Source: Pseudomonas sp. (lineage in GTDB: Bacteria > Pseudomonadota > Gammaproteobacteria > Pseudomonadales > Pseudomonadaceae). Taken from it: a DNA stretch of 30,205 nucleotides. The DNA lies in NCBI GenBank assembly GCA_007117785.1, contig SKFV01000313.1, positions 1 to 30,205 of the forward strand. The letters run 5' to 3'. The notes beneath the pieces were generated by a model. It made no database searches and was not told the origin of the DNA. It worked only from the letters and a program-made list of their open reading frames with translations. The translations under genes and the position numbers were made by a program. Positions within the stretch are counted from its first letter, which is position 1; the number at the start of each line of letters is the position of its first letter. This document shows positions 7,381 to 17,091 of this stretch, one piece after another.

Positions 7381-9102
7381 ATGATACGACGCTGGTTCCC
7401 TGCCTTGCCACTGGTAGCCCTGCTCGCCGCCTGCAGCGGCAGCGACCCCGCCACTGACGCACCTGTGGTGCAAACCCGCGCCGAACGCGAAGCCCCGCAA
7501 CATATGATCAGCGCACCCCACCCACTGGCGGCCGAAGCCGGACGCAAGATACTACGCGAGGGCGGCAGCGCAGTAGACGCGGCCATTGCCGCCAAGTTGG
7601 TACTGGGGCTGGTCGAGGCCCCGGAAACCGGCATTGGTGGCGGCGGCTTTATGCTGCTGCATGAGGCTGCACAGGCGCGCACACGCTTTTACGACGGCCG
7701 TGAAACTGCACCTCAGGCTGCAGGTGCCGATCGCTTCCGCTGGGCGGGAATGAACAAGCCATTTGTCCTGGCCATGACCGGGGGTGACTCGGTTGGCGTA
7801 CCCGGCCTGCTGGCCCTGATGGCAACAGCCCATGCCGAGCACGGCCAATTACCCTGGGCTAACCTGTTTACGCCAGCAATAGAACTGGCCGAACAGGGCA
7901 TCGTTATGCCGCCACGTCTGCAACGCCAGATCAGGGAAGACTGGTCGCTGCGCCTGTTTGCCGACACCCGACAGTACTTCCGCCGCCAGGTCGCCGAAGA
8001 TACACCCCGGTTACATAACCCGGAGCTGGCCGCGACCCTGCGACAACTGGCCGATGAAGGCACCGACAGTTTTTACCACGGTGTAATTGGCGAACAGTTT
8101 CTGCAGCGTGTGCATGATGCACGCTGGGGTCGGGGCGATATGCAGCTCAAGGACCTGCACGACTACGCTGCCATTGAACGCCCACCGGTGTGCGGTGCCT
8201 ATCGGCAATGGACACTGTGTGGCCCAGCACCGCCCTCCTCCGGCGGCCTCACCGTGTTACAGATCCTAGGCATTCTGGAGCATTTCCCACTAAACGAGCT
8301 ATCAGCCGACGACCCGCAAGCCTGGCACCTGATTGCCGAGGCCAGCCGCCTGGCATTTGCCGACCGCGAGTATTACGTTGGGGACCCTGACTTTGTTGAA
8401 GTGCCCTTGGAAGGCCTGCTCGATCGTGACTACCTGGCCCAACGCGCCAGTCTGATCAACCTTGAGCAGGCCATGGATGAGCCTGTTCCCGGCGTTGCCG
8501 GTGCAGCCGCTGAACATCCTGATACCGAGCTACCTGCCCCAGAGCCGGAGCACGGCACTTCGCACCTGAGCGTGGTCGACAGTGCCGGCAATCTGGTGGC
8601 CTTTACCGGCTCCAACGAGGCACCCTTTGGCAGCCGCATGCTCAGCCAGGGTTTTGTGCTCAATAGTCAGTTGACCGATTTCAATTTCAATCCACGTCTG
8701 GGAGATCGTGAACACCCAAACGCAGTGGCGGGTGGTAAACGCCCACGCAGCTCGATGTCACCCTTTGTCGTCTATGACGCTGACGGCGAGCCCATGATGG
8801 TGATCGGTTCGCGTGGCGGCAGCCGGATCATCGGCTATGTGGTGAAAAGCCTGATCGCCAGTCTTGATTGGGAGATGGAGCTGGCCGAAGCCGTGGCACT
8901 GCCGAATATGGTTGAACGCCGGCGCGGTATCGAGCTGGAAGCGGATACCTGGCTGGCGGATCACGCCGAGGCCCTGCAGGCCATGGGCCACCGGGTGCGC
9001 CTGGAATCCATGACCAGTGGTGTGCATGTCATTCAACGCACCGACGAGGGCTGGCGTGGCGCGGCAGATCCGCGGCTGGATGGAGTAGTACTTGGCGACT
9101 GA
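7381..9102 (+). CDS. ggt: Gamma-glutamyltransferase, predicted lipoprotein
   Basis: GGT cleaves gamma-glutamyl bonds (glutathione and related amides) and transfers the glutamyl group to water or amino acids. The precursor self-cleaves before a threonine. The 573-residue protein begins with a short signal ending in the lipobox LAAC with Cys18, so it is probably anchored in the periplasm or outer membrane. GGT signatures: GGSAVDAAIA (61-70), TGIGGGGFM (83-91), DGRETAP with the glutamyl-binding Arg107, EASRLAFADREYYVGDP (320-336), the cleavage site HGTSHLSVVD with nucleophile Thr393, GKRPRSSMSP and GSRGGSRI. ATG 7381 has AAGGA five bases upstream; ATG 7375 overlaps that site and would add two residues. 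It is divergent from the MvaT-like gene and 59 bp ahead of an amidoligase gene. Confidence 0.95.
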   Translation: MIRRWFPALPLVALLAACSGSDPATDAPVVQTRAEREAPQHMISAPHPLAAEAGRKILREGGSAVDAAIAAKLVLGLVEAPETGIGGGGFMLLHEAAQARTRFYDGRETAPQAAGADRFRWAGMNKPFVLAMTGGDSVGVPGLLALMATAHAEHGQLPWANLFTPAIELAEQGIVMPPRLQRQIREDWSLRLFADTRQYFRRQVAEDTPRLHNPELAATLRQLADEGTDSFYHGVIGEQFLQRVHDARWGRGDMQLKDLHDYAAIERPPVCGAYRQWTLCGPAPPSSGGLTVLQILGILEHFPLNELSADDPQAWHLIAEASRLAFADREYYVGDPDFVEVPLEGLLDRDYLAQRASLINLEQAMDEPVPGVAGAAAEHPDTELPAPEPEHGTSHLSVVDSAGNLVAFTGSNEAPFGSRMLSQGFVLNSQLTDFNFNPRLGDREHPNAVAGGKRPRSSMSPFVVYDADGEPMMVIGSRGGSRIIGYVVKSLIASLDWEMELAEAVALPNMVERRRGIELEADTWLADHAEALQAMGHRVRLESMTSGVHVIQRTDEGWRGAADPRLDGVVLGD

Positions 9103-9161
9103 CATCGGGCTGACACCCCCGGTATGTTAGGATCATTGCATTATTTTTAAAGGGATTGCCC

Positions 9162-10160
9162 ATGCCAAACCAATTCCCCATGCCGCCGCTGCAGAAAAAT
9201 GTGGACAGCAAGCAACGCCGGGTGGGCGTCGAGCTGGAGATGAACGGCCTGACGCTGGACCAACTGGCCCGTCTGGCTGCCGATTTTCTTGATTGCAAAG
9301 TGGAGCAGACCAGCCGCTATGAGCGCACCCTGGTCGGTGATGACGCTGGCGACTGGGTGGTGGAGTTCGACTTCCGCCTGTTGAAAAAACTCGGCCGAGA
9401 AGAACGCAAGAAACATGACCTGGGCGACGAGCTGATGAGCTCGGCCGAGGATGCCCTCAAGTGGGTTTCCGAAGGCCTGGTGCCGATGGAGCTGGTCAGC
9501 CCGCCGCTGCCGCTGGATCGTCTCGGCGAAGTGGATGATCTGATTGATCACCTGCGCCGTGCCGGGGCCAAAGGCACCGGTGACCGCATTACCAATGCCT
9601 TTGGTATGCAGTTCAACCCGGAAGTACCAGACTGCGAAGCCGAGACCATCACCGCTTATCTCAAGGCATTTCTGTGCCTGTATGACTGGATCAAGACCCG
9701 CGCCGACATCAATATCACCCGGCGCCTGACCAGTTACGTCGACCCCTTCCCCAAGGAATACGTGCGCAAGGTTATCAGCACTGATTATTGGCCGCCGATG
9801 AATGATCTGATCGACGATTACCTGCGCGATAACCCGACGCGCAACCGTGCGCTGGATATGTTGCCCCTGTTCAAACACATCGACGAAAAACGTGTGCTGG
9901 CCAAGGCCGGTGATGAGCTGATCAAGGAGCGCCCGACCTTCCATTATCGACTGCCCGACTGCCTGATCGACCAACCCGGCTGGGGGCTGCATATCTCCTG
10001 GAAAGACTGGCTGCAAGTAGAATATCTTGCGCATGATCGCAAGCGACTGCAGGCTTGCTGTGAAGCCTATGGCGAATATTGGGACCAAGGTATCGGTGGC
10101 CGTTTGCTGGACAAGTGGGAACACCGCGTCAATCGCGACTGGCTGTGCGAGATCACATGA
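9162..10160 (+). CDS. Amidoligase-family protein (Amidoligase_2, GCS-like fold)
   Basis: A predicted ATP-dependent carboxylate-amine ligase of 332 residues related to the gamma-glutamylcysteine synthetase fold. Supporting motifs are VGVELEMNGL near the N-terminus (E24 and E26 as metal ligands), WVVEFDF (65-71) and MELVSPPLPL, the family's ExxSPP motif. NAFGMQFNPEV and WGLHISWKDW further on fit the rest of the domain. The product and acceptor are unknown. AGGGA lies 6 nt before ATG 9162; the in-frame TTG at 9156 is less likely. The stop overlaps the amidotransferase start by 4 bp (ATGA), so the two act as a unit. Amidoligase-amidotransferase pairs have been noted in comparative-genomic work on this fold, but I know of no established pathway. 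Confidence 0.87.
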   Translation: MPNQFPMPPLQKNVDSKQRRVGVELEMNGLTLDQLARLAADFLDCKVEQTSRYERTLVGDDAGDWVVEFDFRLLKKLGREERKKHDLGDELMSSAEDALKWVSEGLVPMELVSPPLPLDRLGEVDDLIDHLRRAGAKGTGDRITNAFGMQFNPEVPDCEAETITAYLKAFLCLYDWIKTRADINITRRLTSYVDPFPKEYVRKVISTDYWPPMNDLIDDYLRDNPTRNRALDMLPLFKHIDEKRVLAKAGDELIKERPTFHYRLPDCLIDQPGWGLHISWKDWLQVEYLAHDRKRLQACCEAYGEYWDQGIGGRLLDKWEHRVNRDWLCEIT

Positions 10161-10834
10161 GTAAACCCGTTGTTGCTGTCACCGGCCCGCAAAAGGGCGC
10201 CTTTGGTCCACGCTTTCTGGTTGCCTGCGCCGTGCGTTGGTACGGCGCCACGCCTTTGCAGGTTCGTCCCAGCGATGACTGGCGGCAATTGCATTATGAC
10301 GCCGTAGTGGTCACTGGCGGGCACGATATTGACCCGGTGCTGTACGCCGCCGAACCGGAGGTGCACCCCAAATACGACCCCGAGCGCGATGCGCTGGAAG
10401 CGGCCGTGATTGACGATGCCCTGACTAACGGCCTGCCACTGCTGGGTATTTGCCGCGGTGCGCAACTGCTCAATGCCCGGCTGGGCGGCAATCTGTTCCA
10501 GGAGCTGAAGTCACACCGCAAGATGACCTCCAACCGCTGGACCATACTGCCGCTGAAAACCCTCAAGGTCGACAGTGACAGCCATCTCAGCCGGTTGATG
10601 CGCGCCGATCATTGCCGCATCAACAGCCTGCACAACCAGGCCATCGACCAGGTTGGTGACGGCATGGTAGTTACCGGGCGCGACCTGGATGGCATCGTTC
10701 AGGCTATTGAAGATCCCAGCCGCCCGTTCCTGATCGGTGTGCAATGGCACCCGGAGTTCCTGATTCTCAGTACTCGCCAGCGGCGACTGTTCGGGGCGTT
10801 GATCACCGCTGCCAAAGATCGGCTGTCGATATAA
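10157..10834 (+). CDS. Class I glutamine amidotransferase / gamma-glutamyl hydrolase-like (peptidase C26)
   Basis: A 225-residue stand-alone GATase with the catalytic triad intact: Cys99 in GICRGAQLLN, and His198 and Glu200 in QWHPEF. VVTGGHDIDP (51-60) is the PuuD-like segment that separates gamma-glutamyl hydrolases of the C26 family from synthase-bound amidotransferases. Members hydrolyse gamma-glutamyl amides such as gamma-glutamyl-GABA. Alternatively this one could feed ammonia to the amidoligase encoded upstream, with which it overlaps by 4 bp. The sequence does not distinguish these roles. The yigZ start follows 5 nt after the stop. Confidence 0.9.
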   Translation: MSKPVVAVTGPQKGAFGPRFLVACAVRWYGATPLQVRPSDDWRQLHYDAVVVTGGHDIDPVLYAAEPEVHPKYDPERDALEAAVIDDALTNGLPLLGICRGAQLLNARLGGNLFQELKSHRKMTSNRWTILPLKTLKVDSDSHLSRLMRADHCRINSLHNQAIDQVGDGMVVTGRDLDGIVQAIEDPSRPFLIGVQWHPEFLILSTRQRRLFGALITAAKDRLSI

Positions 10835-10839
10835 CGCTG

Positions 10840-11430
10840 ATGTTTAGCCTGGCTCAGCCCGTCAGCCACACCCTGGAAATCCGCAAAAGCCGCTTTATCG
10901 GCTGCGTTGAACCTATCAGTGACCGTGCGGCAGCACAGCAGCGGGTGGCTGAATTACGCGCGCAACACCCGGATGCGGCGCATGTATGCTGGGCCTTGCT
11001 GGCTGATGGGCATAGCGCCGCCGTGGATGATGGTGAGCCCTCTGGGACTGCCGGACGGCCCATGCTGGAGGTCTTGCGCCATCAGCAACTGGATGGCGTA
11101 CTGGCGACCGTGGTGCGCTATTTCGGTGGCACCAAGCTGGGCGCTGGCGGGCTGGTACGCGCCTATACCGACGCCATTGCCCAGGCCCTGCTGCAAGCCG
11201 AGCGCATTCCTGTGGTGCGCCAACGAAGGCTGCACTGTGAATTACCCTTTGCCCAGGAAAGCACCGCCCGGCGCCTGTTGGAGCAACTGGGCGGCGACCT
11301 GCTGGCGGTCAGTCACAGCCACTGCGTGCTAGTGGATGTGCGCCTGGAGGAAGCAGCCGCCGAGGACTTTCTCGAACAGCTGCAACGGGTTTGCCGAGGC
11401 GAACTGATCTGGACCGAAGCCGAAGACTGA
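10840..11430 (+). CDS. yigZ: YigZ/IMPACT-family protein (UPF0029)
   Basis: A 196-residue protein. The N-terminal IMPACT domain shows KSRFIG (16-21), DDGEPSGTAGRPML (63-76) and VVRYFGGTKLGAGGLVRAY (91-109), which are the hallmark stretches. A ferredoxin-like C-terminal domain (DUF1949 type) follows. The family is widely conserved and has been linked to translation or stress, but a biochemical activity is not settled. ATG 10840 sits 5 nt after the amidotransferase stop and has no clear ribosome-binding site, so translation may depend on coupling to the upstream gene. The stop lies 5 bp from the convergent recD stop, with no terminator in between. Confidence 0.93.
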   Translation: MFSLAQPVSHTLEIRKSRFIGCVEPISDRAAAQQRVAELRAQHPDAAHVCWALLADGHSAAVDDGEPSGTAGRPMLEVLRHQQLDGVLATVVRYFGGTKLGAGGLVRAYTDAIAQALLQAERIPVVRQRRLHCELPFAQESTARRLLEQLGGDLLAVSHSHCVLVDVRLEEAAAEDFLEQLQRVCRGELIWTEAED

Positions 11431-11435
11431 TCGGC

Positions 11436-13481
11436 TCAATCCAGCTGTAAACCGCTGATACGCCGTACCGGCGTACGTACCGCCTCTTCAAACACGCCGG
11501 CCCTGCTTTCCAGCAAGGTAAAACGCTTACTCGCGCGGGTGATCGCGGTATACACCAGCTCCTTGGTCAGCACCGGGTTGCGTGCTGGCGGCAATACTAG
11601 GGCGGCGTGGGTAAATTCCGAGCCCTGGGATTTATGCACCGTCATGGCAAAAACGCTATCGACCTCCGGCAATCGGCTGGGTAACACAAAGCGAATACCG
11701 CCGCTGCCATCGTTACGCGGGAAGGCCACCCGCAAAGCCTGTCGCTCCTGCATGCCAGATTCCAGCGCCGGCTCGGCAATGCGCAGGGCAATGCCGATAT
11801 CGCCGTTCATCAGACCCAGCGAATAGTCATTGCGGGTAACCAGCACCGGTCGCCCTTCGTACCAGCCCTGATCCGCAGGCAGCAGCCCGCGGGCATGCAG
11901 CAAGCTGGCCACCCGCTGATTGATCGCCTCTACCCCCCAGTCCCCCTTGCGGACCGCGCAGAGCAACTGGAACTGATCAAAGGTCTTCAGCACCCGGCGA
12001 GCCCATTCCTGCCATTGATCACTGTCGGCCGGGGTAGCCGACGGCGGGCGTGCTGAATTCAGCCGTTGCAGATAGCTCTGGTAGCCCGGCAGCTGGTCAC
12101 TGCCCAGCACACAGGTGGCAAAGGCCGGATCATTGGGTTTGCTCAGGCTGCGCTGCTGAATATCAGCGAACTTATCCGCTTGCAACAATTGTCGGGCTTG
12201 CTGGTCAGCACAGCGATTCACCGCCCGCGCCAACTCGCCGATACCGCTGTCGCCACCAAAGCGGTGCGAGAAGCGCAGCATGGCCGTCTGTTGCTCCAGC
12301 GCGTGCTCGCTTTGGTCGCCCTGTTGCAGCTCCGCTGTCGCCAGGGACTGACCGCTGACCTGTTGCAGCCAGTGCTGGGTATCCGGACTGTAGAAACCCT
12401 GATCGGCGTTACGGCATAAATCACCCAGCACCGCGCCGGCTTCTACCGACGCCAACTGGTCCTTGTCACCCAGCAGAATCAGCCGAGCATTGCTCGGCAA
12501 AGCGGCCAGGACGCAGGCCATCATTTCCAGATCAATCATCGACGCTTCATCAATCACCAGTACATCCAGCGCCAGCGGATTATCGCGGTGATGACGGAAG
12601 TGCCGACTGTTCGGCAGGCTGCCGAGCAACCGGTGCAGGGTGCCGACTGACGTTGGAATCTCAGCCTTGACCGCCTCATCTACCGGCAACTCCCCCACCT
12701 GGCGACCAATGGATTCGGTCAGCCGTGCAGCTGCCTTGCCGGTGGGTGCGGCAAGCCGAATGCGCAGCGGTTGCCCGGTGGACACTGCCGGGGTTTGCAA
12801 CAGCGCCAGCAAACGTACGACAGTGGTGGTTTTACCGGTGCCGGGCCCGCCAGTGATGATGCTGAAACGACCGCGCGCCGCCAGTGCACAGGCAAGCAAC
12901 TGCCAGTCCGGTTGTTGCGTACTGCCGGCAAACAGGGCCTGCAGGCGCTGGGCAAAATCCTCCTGCACCGGCAATGGACTCTGCAAGCGGGCACGCAAGT
13001 CAGTCACTACATTGCGCTCGTATTGCCAGTAACGGCGCAAATACAGGCGCTGGCCGACCAGCACCAAAGGGCGCAGGCCAGTTTCCGGCGTAGTACTGTC
13101 AACCACCTCACTGTCAGCCAGCGTGGCAATCCAGTCCTTCAGCTGGACCGACTGCAACAGCGCAGAGGGCAGCGGCGCGGTTCCGCTGTCCGCTCCTTCC
13201 GGCGGCAACGACAGGGCAAAGTCAGGCTCTGCCAGTGTGGTGCCAATATCCAGGCAGACATGCCCATGGCCCAGTTGGTGACTGATCAGGGCTGCGGCCA
13301 ACAGGGCAAGTGGCGGGCAATTCGGCGCCTGCTCATACAGAAAGCGCGTCAGCGCACGGTCCAGCGGGCGTAGCCAGCCCAGCTCCTGCCAGGCATCCAG
13401 CAGCGCCAGCACCTGCTCGCTGTCCTCTAACCAGGCACTGGTTGCCGGCGCGGCTGCCAACAAGTCAAATTGTTCAGGCAT
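11436..13481 (-). CDS. recD: RecBCD exonuclease V alpha subunit (5'-3' helicase)
   Basis: A 681-residue fast helicase motor of RecBCD, an SF1B enzyme moving 5'-3' on one strand of a DNA end. An N-terminal RecB-interacting domain precedes the motor. Walker A is GGPGTGKT (211-218), then AAPTGKAAARL, Walker B LVIDEAS (308-314), GDKDQLASVEAG, and near the C-terminus VHKSQGSEF and YTAITRASK. Start ATG 13481 has a perfect AGGAGG upstream and overlaps the recB stop by 8 bp; extending to 13529 would ignore that site. It is the last gene of recC-recB-recD and runs tail-to-tail into yigZ. Confidence 0.97.
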   Translation of the reverse strand: MPEQFDLLAAAPATSAWLEDSEQVLALLDAWQELGWLRPLDRALTRFLYEQAPNCPPLALLAAALISHQLGHGHVCLDIGTTLAEPDFALSLPPEGADSGTAPLPSALLQSVQLKDWIATLADSEVVDSTTPETGLRPLVLVGQRLYLRRYWQYERNVVTDLRARLQSPLPVQEDFAQRLQALFAGSTQQPDWQLLACALAARGRFSIITGGPGTGKTTTVVRLLALLQTPAVSTGQPLRIRLAAPTGKAAARLTESIGRQVGELPVDEAVKAEIPTSVGTLHRLLGSLPNSRHFRHHRDNPLALDVLVIDEASMIDLEMMACVLAALPSNARLILLGDKDQLASVEAGAVLGDLCRNADQGFYSPDTQHWLQQVSGQSLATAELQQGDQSEHALEQQTAMLRFSHRFGGDSGIGELARAVNRCADQQARQLLQADKFADIQQRSLSKPNDPAFATCVLGSDQLPGYQSYLQRLNSARPPSATPADSDQWQEWARRVLKTFDQFQLLCAVRKGDWGVEAINQRVASLLHARGLLPADQGWYEGRPVLVTRNDYSLGLMNGDIGIALRIAEPALESGMQERQALRVAFPRNDGSGGIRFVLPSRLPEVDSVFAMTVHKSQGSEFTHAALVLPPARNPVLTKELVYTAITRASKRFTLLESRAGVFEEAVRTPVRRISGLQLD

Positions 13482-16400
13482 GGGCGGCCTCCTGCGTCTG
13501 ACCGGCAAACAGCCGATCCAGCGCTTCAATCAATTCGCGTGATGGGCGGGCCTGCCAGAGACCGCCCGTGTCCGCATCCACGCCGCGCAAAAACCAGTAG
13601 ACCGCGCCGCCCATATGCAGGTCGTAGTCGTAATCCGGCAAGCGCGCACGCAACTGGCGGTGCAGAGCCAATACATAGAAAACGTACTGCAGGTCATAGC
13701 GATGTTCCTGCACGCTGCGATACATCTCGGCTGGGCTGTAACTGCTGGCGTCCGGCCCCAGCCAGTTGGATTTGTAATCCACCACCCAGTAGCGCCCGTC
13801 ATGTTCAAACACCAGATCGATATAGCCCTTGAACAGGCCATTGAGCTGATCCGCACCCAGGCGCGGATAATACTCCGCATCCAGGGTTTCGGGGCGCACC
13901 AGGGCATCGATCTGTGACGCCGAAACACCATGTGCGGCAAACATGAACTGCAGCTCGCTCTGGTATTGCCCCGCCTTGAGGCCGGCCAGGCTGAAGGGGG
14001 TCTGATTCAATTGCCAGGGGTGTTGCAGCAAACGGCCAAACCAGTCGTTCAGGCACTCACTCCACTCGCCCCAGTTGCGTCGCTGGCAACGGGGGATCAG
14101 CAACTGCTTGCGCTTCTCCGGCTGGGCAAACTCGGCAAAGCCCTCGTCTGCGGCCAGCTCCAGCAAGCCATGCAGAAACACCCCCGGCTGCGGACCGCGC
14201 GGGAAATTGTGCGGGGTAAGCCCACTGCTGGCCGTCGGCGGCATAAAGACAGCCTTGGCATCATGATCAAGGGAGTAACTTTCCTGACCATTGACCAGCG
14301 CACTATAGGAGCCGATCCACCATCGCTCGAAGGGCGGATGGCTGGGCTGACGTTCGCTGATGGTCGCCGGCACGCTGGTTTCTGGCTGGTAACGGGTGTC
14401 ATTGGCTTCGGGGGCGGGCATCACACTGAGAGCGGGCGGATGGTGCCAGGGCTGCAGCCATTCGCTCAATTGCGCAGGCTGTTGCAGCGGTTGCCCACCG
14501 GCCAATAACCAGGCCAGCGCGCTATGGTGCAAGACCGATTTGGAGCTACGGCCTTGTCTCAGGTCCGCCACACCCAACCAGCAAGCATGTCGGGCGCGGG
14601 TCAAGGCGACATAGAGCAGACGCAGGTCTTCACCCAGGCGTTCGACATCCGCTTGAGCAACCGCCTCTTCATCCGGGCTCAGATGCAGTTGGCGGGCATC
14701 ACCGTCATGCAGCCAGAGCGGGCGCTTGTCATCCGCCGGGCGGCTATGGGCGATAAAGGGCAAAAATACCAACGGGTATTCCAGCCCCTTGGATTTGTGG
14801 ATAGTTACCACCTTGACCAGTTCGGCATCACTTTCCAGTCGCAGGATCTGGTCGTCAGCACTGTTGCCACTGGCATCATCCAGCAGTTCAGCGAGGTGAC
14901 GAATCAGTGCCTGTTCACCATCCAGTTCACGCGCAGCACGCTGCAACAGCTCGGCCAGATGCAGCAGATTGGTCAGCCGTCGCTCACCGTCGCTTTGCTG
15001 CAGCAACCGCGCTGGCAGCTTGAACACATGCAACAGCTGCTGCAGCATGGGCAATACACCCTGGCGCAGCCACAAACGCCGCAGGCTGTGGAACTGGTCG
15101 ACGCGTTGCTCCCAGTAGCGCTCATCTTCATTCAGCCGTTCCAGCTCGGCCCAGCTCAAGCCCAGACTGGGGCTGGCCAGGGCGGCGCGCAGCAAACCGT
15201 CATTGCCCGGATCGGCACAGGCGCGCAGCCAGCGCAGTACATCACGCGACTCCATGCTGGCAAAGACCGAATCCTTGTCTGACAGATAGACGCTGCGAAC
15301 ACCGCGTTCGGCCAGTGCGCGGCGAATACACTGGGCCTCTTTGCCGGTACGTACCAGCACCGCCATATCGGCTGGTTTGACCCCGGCAAAAGGCTTCTCG
15401 GGGTGGGCAAAGCCGGCACTGCCCTGCTGGCCGGCATTGAGTATCTCAACCATGGCGCTGGCACAGCGTTCGGCCATCTGCTCGCGATAGGCATCGCCAC
15501 TCAGGGTTTCCGGGGCGTCCAGCTGCCAGACACTCAAGGCCGGTGCAGGCGAGCCGTCACGCTGCCAGACGTCCTGGCGCCCTTGCGCCTGGACCGGCCA
15601 AAAGGGCAAAGGGTTCTCGTCAGCCTGCCTGAAATGGAAAGCGCCCTGGGCGTTGTTGGCTTCCGCCAGCTCGAATACCCGATTTACCGCCGCGACCATG
15701 TTCTGGCTGGAGCGGTAATTGGTATCCAGGTTCTCGTGCCGGTCAGCAGTATCACGCCGGGCGCGGAGATAGGTATGAATGTCCGCGCCGCGGAAACTGT
15801 AGATCGCCTGCTTGGGGTCACCAATCAGCAATAGCGCCGAGTCCTGATGATTCTGCGCGACCTGATACACCGCATTGAAAATGCGGTACTGCATCGGGTC
15901 GGTATCCTGGAACTCGTCAATCAGCGCGACCGGAAACTGTGTGCGGATCACCTCCGCCAGTCGCTCACCGTTATCACTCTTGAGGGCGGCATCCAGGCGT
16001 TTGAGCATGTCATCAAAGCCCATCTGTGCGCGGCGGCGCTGCTCCTGCTCGAAGCGCTCGGCGATCCAACTGGCGGCATGTTTCAGCGCAGCCTGTTGTG
16101 GCGAGACCAAGTCAGCCAAGGCTTGCCGCAGTATGGGCATCTGCTGCAACGCCGGGTGGTCCGGCGGGCTGCCTTGCTTCCAGGCTTCCGCCAGACCCTC
16201 TTCACTCAAGCGCTGCCAGGCCGAAGCGGAGAGGGCCAGCTTTTCCTGGTTGGCATCCGCTGCCCAGGTGCGCAGGGCATCAAACCAGGGGGCGAAATAG
16301 CGCCGTTGCAGCTTGCGGCCATCGACCTGTTTTTGTTCGAGCGCCTGTTCCAGCAGTTGCTCCAGTTCATCGGCCCACTGCAGCCAGGGTGCTTTCAGTT

Positions 16401-17091
16401 CAGCCAGGGTATCTGCACGCTGGGCCAGCGTATCCGTGATCAAGGCTTGCAGGCTGCCCACGGGTGCCGGCAACTGATCGGCCAATAGCGCGTGCAAAGA
16501 ACTCAGCAAGGTGTCTGGGGTTTGCCAGTGCTGTGCAACCCATTCCAGCGCCGCACCGCTCAAGGGATAGCACTGCTGCCGCCAGTAATCACGAGCGACT
16601 TCGGCGCGCAGTTCGCGCTGGTCGGTTTCCAGGCTTTGCTCGAACAGACTACCGCTGTCAAAGGCATGCTCACGCAGCATGCGTTGGCACCAGCTATGGA
16701 TGGTTGAAACGGCCGCCTGATCCATCCACTGGGCGGCAATTTCCAGCTTGCGGGCACTGGCCGCCCAGTGCTCTGGCGGCGTTTGTTGGCACAGCGCGGT
16801 TATGATCGGGTCTGGCTTGGGCAACTCCTGACGGAAAGCTTTGGCAGCATCGACCAGGCGCGCGCGAATACGGTCACGCAGTTCCTGGGTTGCCGCTTCG
16901 GTGAAAGTCACCACCAGAATATCCGGCGGCAGTAACGCCCTGGGGAAGTCGATATCCGCGCCCTGCCCCAGCACCAGACGCAAATACAGCGCGGAGATGG
17001 TAAAGGTTTTGCCGGTGCCGGCACTGGCTTCGATCAGCCGGCTGCCGCGTAGCGGGCAGTGCAGGGCCAGCGGAGTAGCTGATGTGTTCAT
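13474..17091 (-). CDS. recB: RecBCD exonuclease V beta subunit (helicase-nuclease)
   Basis: A 1205-residue 3'-5' SF1A helicase and the only nuclease of the RecBCD complex, which resects double-strand ends and loads RecA after Chi. Walker A is EASAGTGKTFT (21-31), with QFPVALIDEFQDTDPMQY for Walker B, LLIGDPKQAIYSFRGAD for motif III, VVTIHKSKGLEYP for motif V and LLYVALTRARH for motif VI. The C-terminal nuclease shows VVDYKSNWLG with Asp1105 and Lys1107, so it should cut DNA. GGAGG precedes the ATG. Overlaps of 4 bp with recC and 8 bp with recD mark one tightly coupled operon. Confidence 0.98.
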   Translation of the reverse strand: MNTSATPLALHCPLRGSRLIEASAGTGKTFTISALYLRLVLGQGADIDFPRALLPPDILVVTFTEAATQELRDRIRARLVDAAKAFRQELPKPDPIITALCQQTPPEHWAASARKLEIAAQWMDQAAVSTIHSWCQRMLREHAFDSGSLFEQSLETDQRELRAEVARDYWRQQCYPLSGAALEWVAQHWQTPDTLLSSLHALLADQLPAPVGSLQALITDTLAQRADTLAELKAPWLQWADELEQLLEQALEQKQVDGRKLQRRYFAPWFDALRTWAADANQEKLALSASAWQRLSEEGLAEAWKQGSPPDHPALQQMPILRQALADLVSPQQAALKHAASWIAERFEQEQRRRAQMGFDDMLKRLDAALKSDNGERLAEVIRTQFPVALIDEFQDTDPMQYRIFNAVYQVAQNHQDSALLLIGDPKQAIYSFRGADIHTYLRARRDTADRHENLDTNYRSSQNMVAAVNRVFELAEANNAQGAFHFRQADENPLPFWPVQAQGRQDVWQRDGSPAPALSVWQLDAPETLSGDAYREQMAERCASAMVEILNAGQQGSAGFAHPEKPFAGVKPADMAVLVRTGKEAQCIRRALAERGVRSVYLSDKDSVFASMESRDVLRWLRACADPGNDGLLRAALASPSLGLSWAELERLNEDERYWEQRVDQFHSLRRLWLRQGVLPMLQQLLHVFKLPARLLQQSDGERRLTNLLHLAELLQRAARELDGEQALIRHLAELLDDASGNSADDQILRLESDAELVKVVTIHKSKGLEYPLVFLPFIAHSRPADDKRPLWLHDGDARQLHLSPDEEAVAQADVERLGEDLRLLYVALTRARHACWLGVADLRQGRSSKSVLHHSALAWLLAGGQPLQQPAQLSEWLQPWHHPPALSVMPAPEANDTRYQPETSVPATISERQPSHPPFERWWIGSYSALVNGQESYSLDHDAKAVFMPPTASSGLTPHNFPRGPQPGVFLHGLLELAADEGFAEFAQPEKRKQLLIPRCQRRNWGEWSECLNDWFGRLLQHPWQLNQTPFSLAGLKAGQYQSELQFMFAAHGVSASQIDALVRPETLDAEYYPRLGADQLNGLFKGYIDLVFEHDGRYWVVDYKSNWLGPDASSYSPAEMYRSVQEHRYDLQYVFYVLALHRQLRARLPDYDYDLHMGGAVYWFLRGVDADTGGLWQARPSRELIEALDRLFAGQTQEAAHA

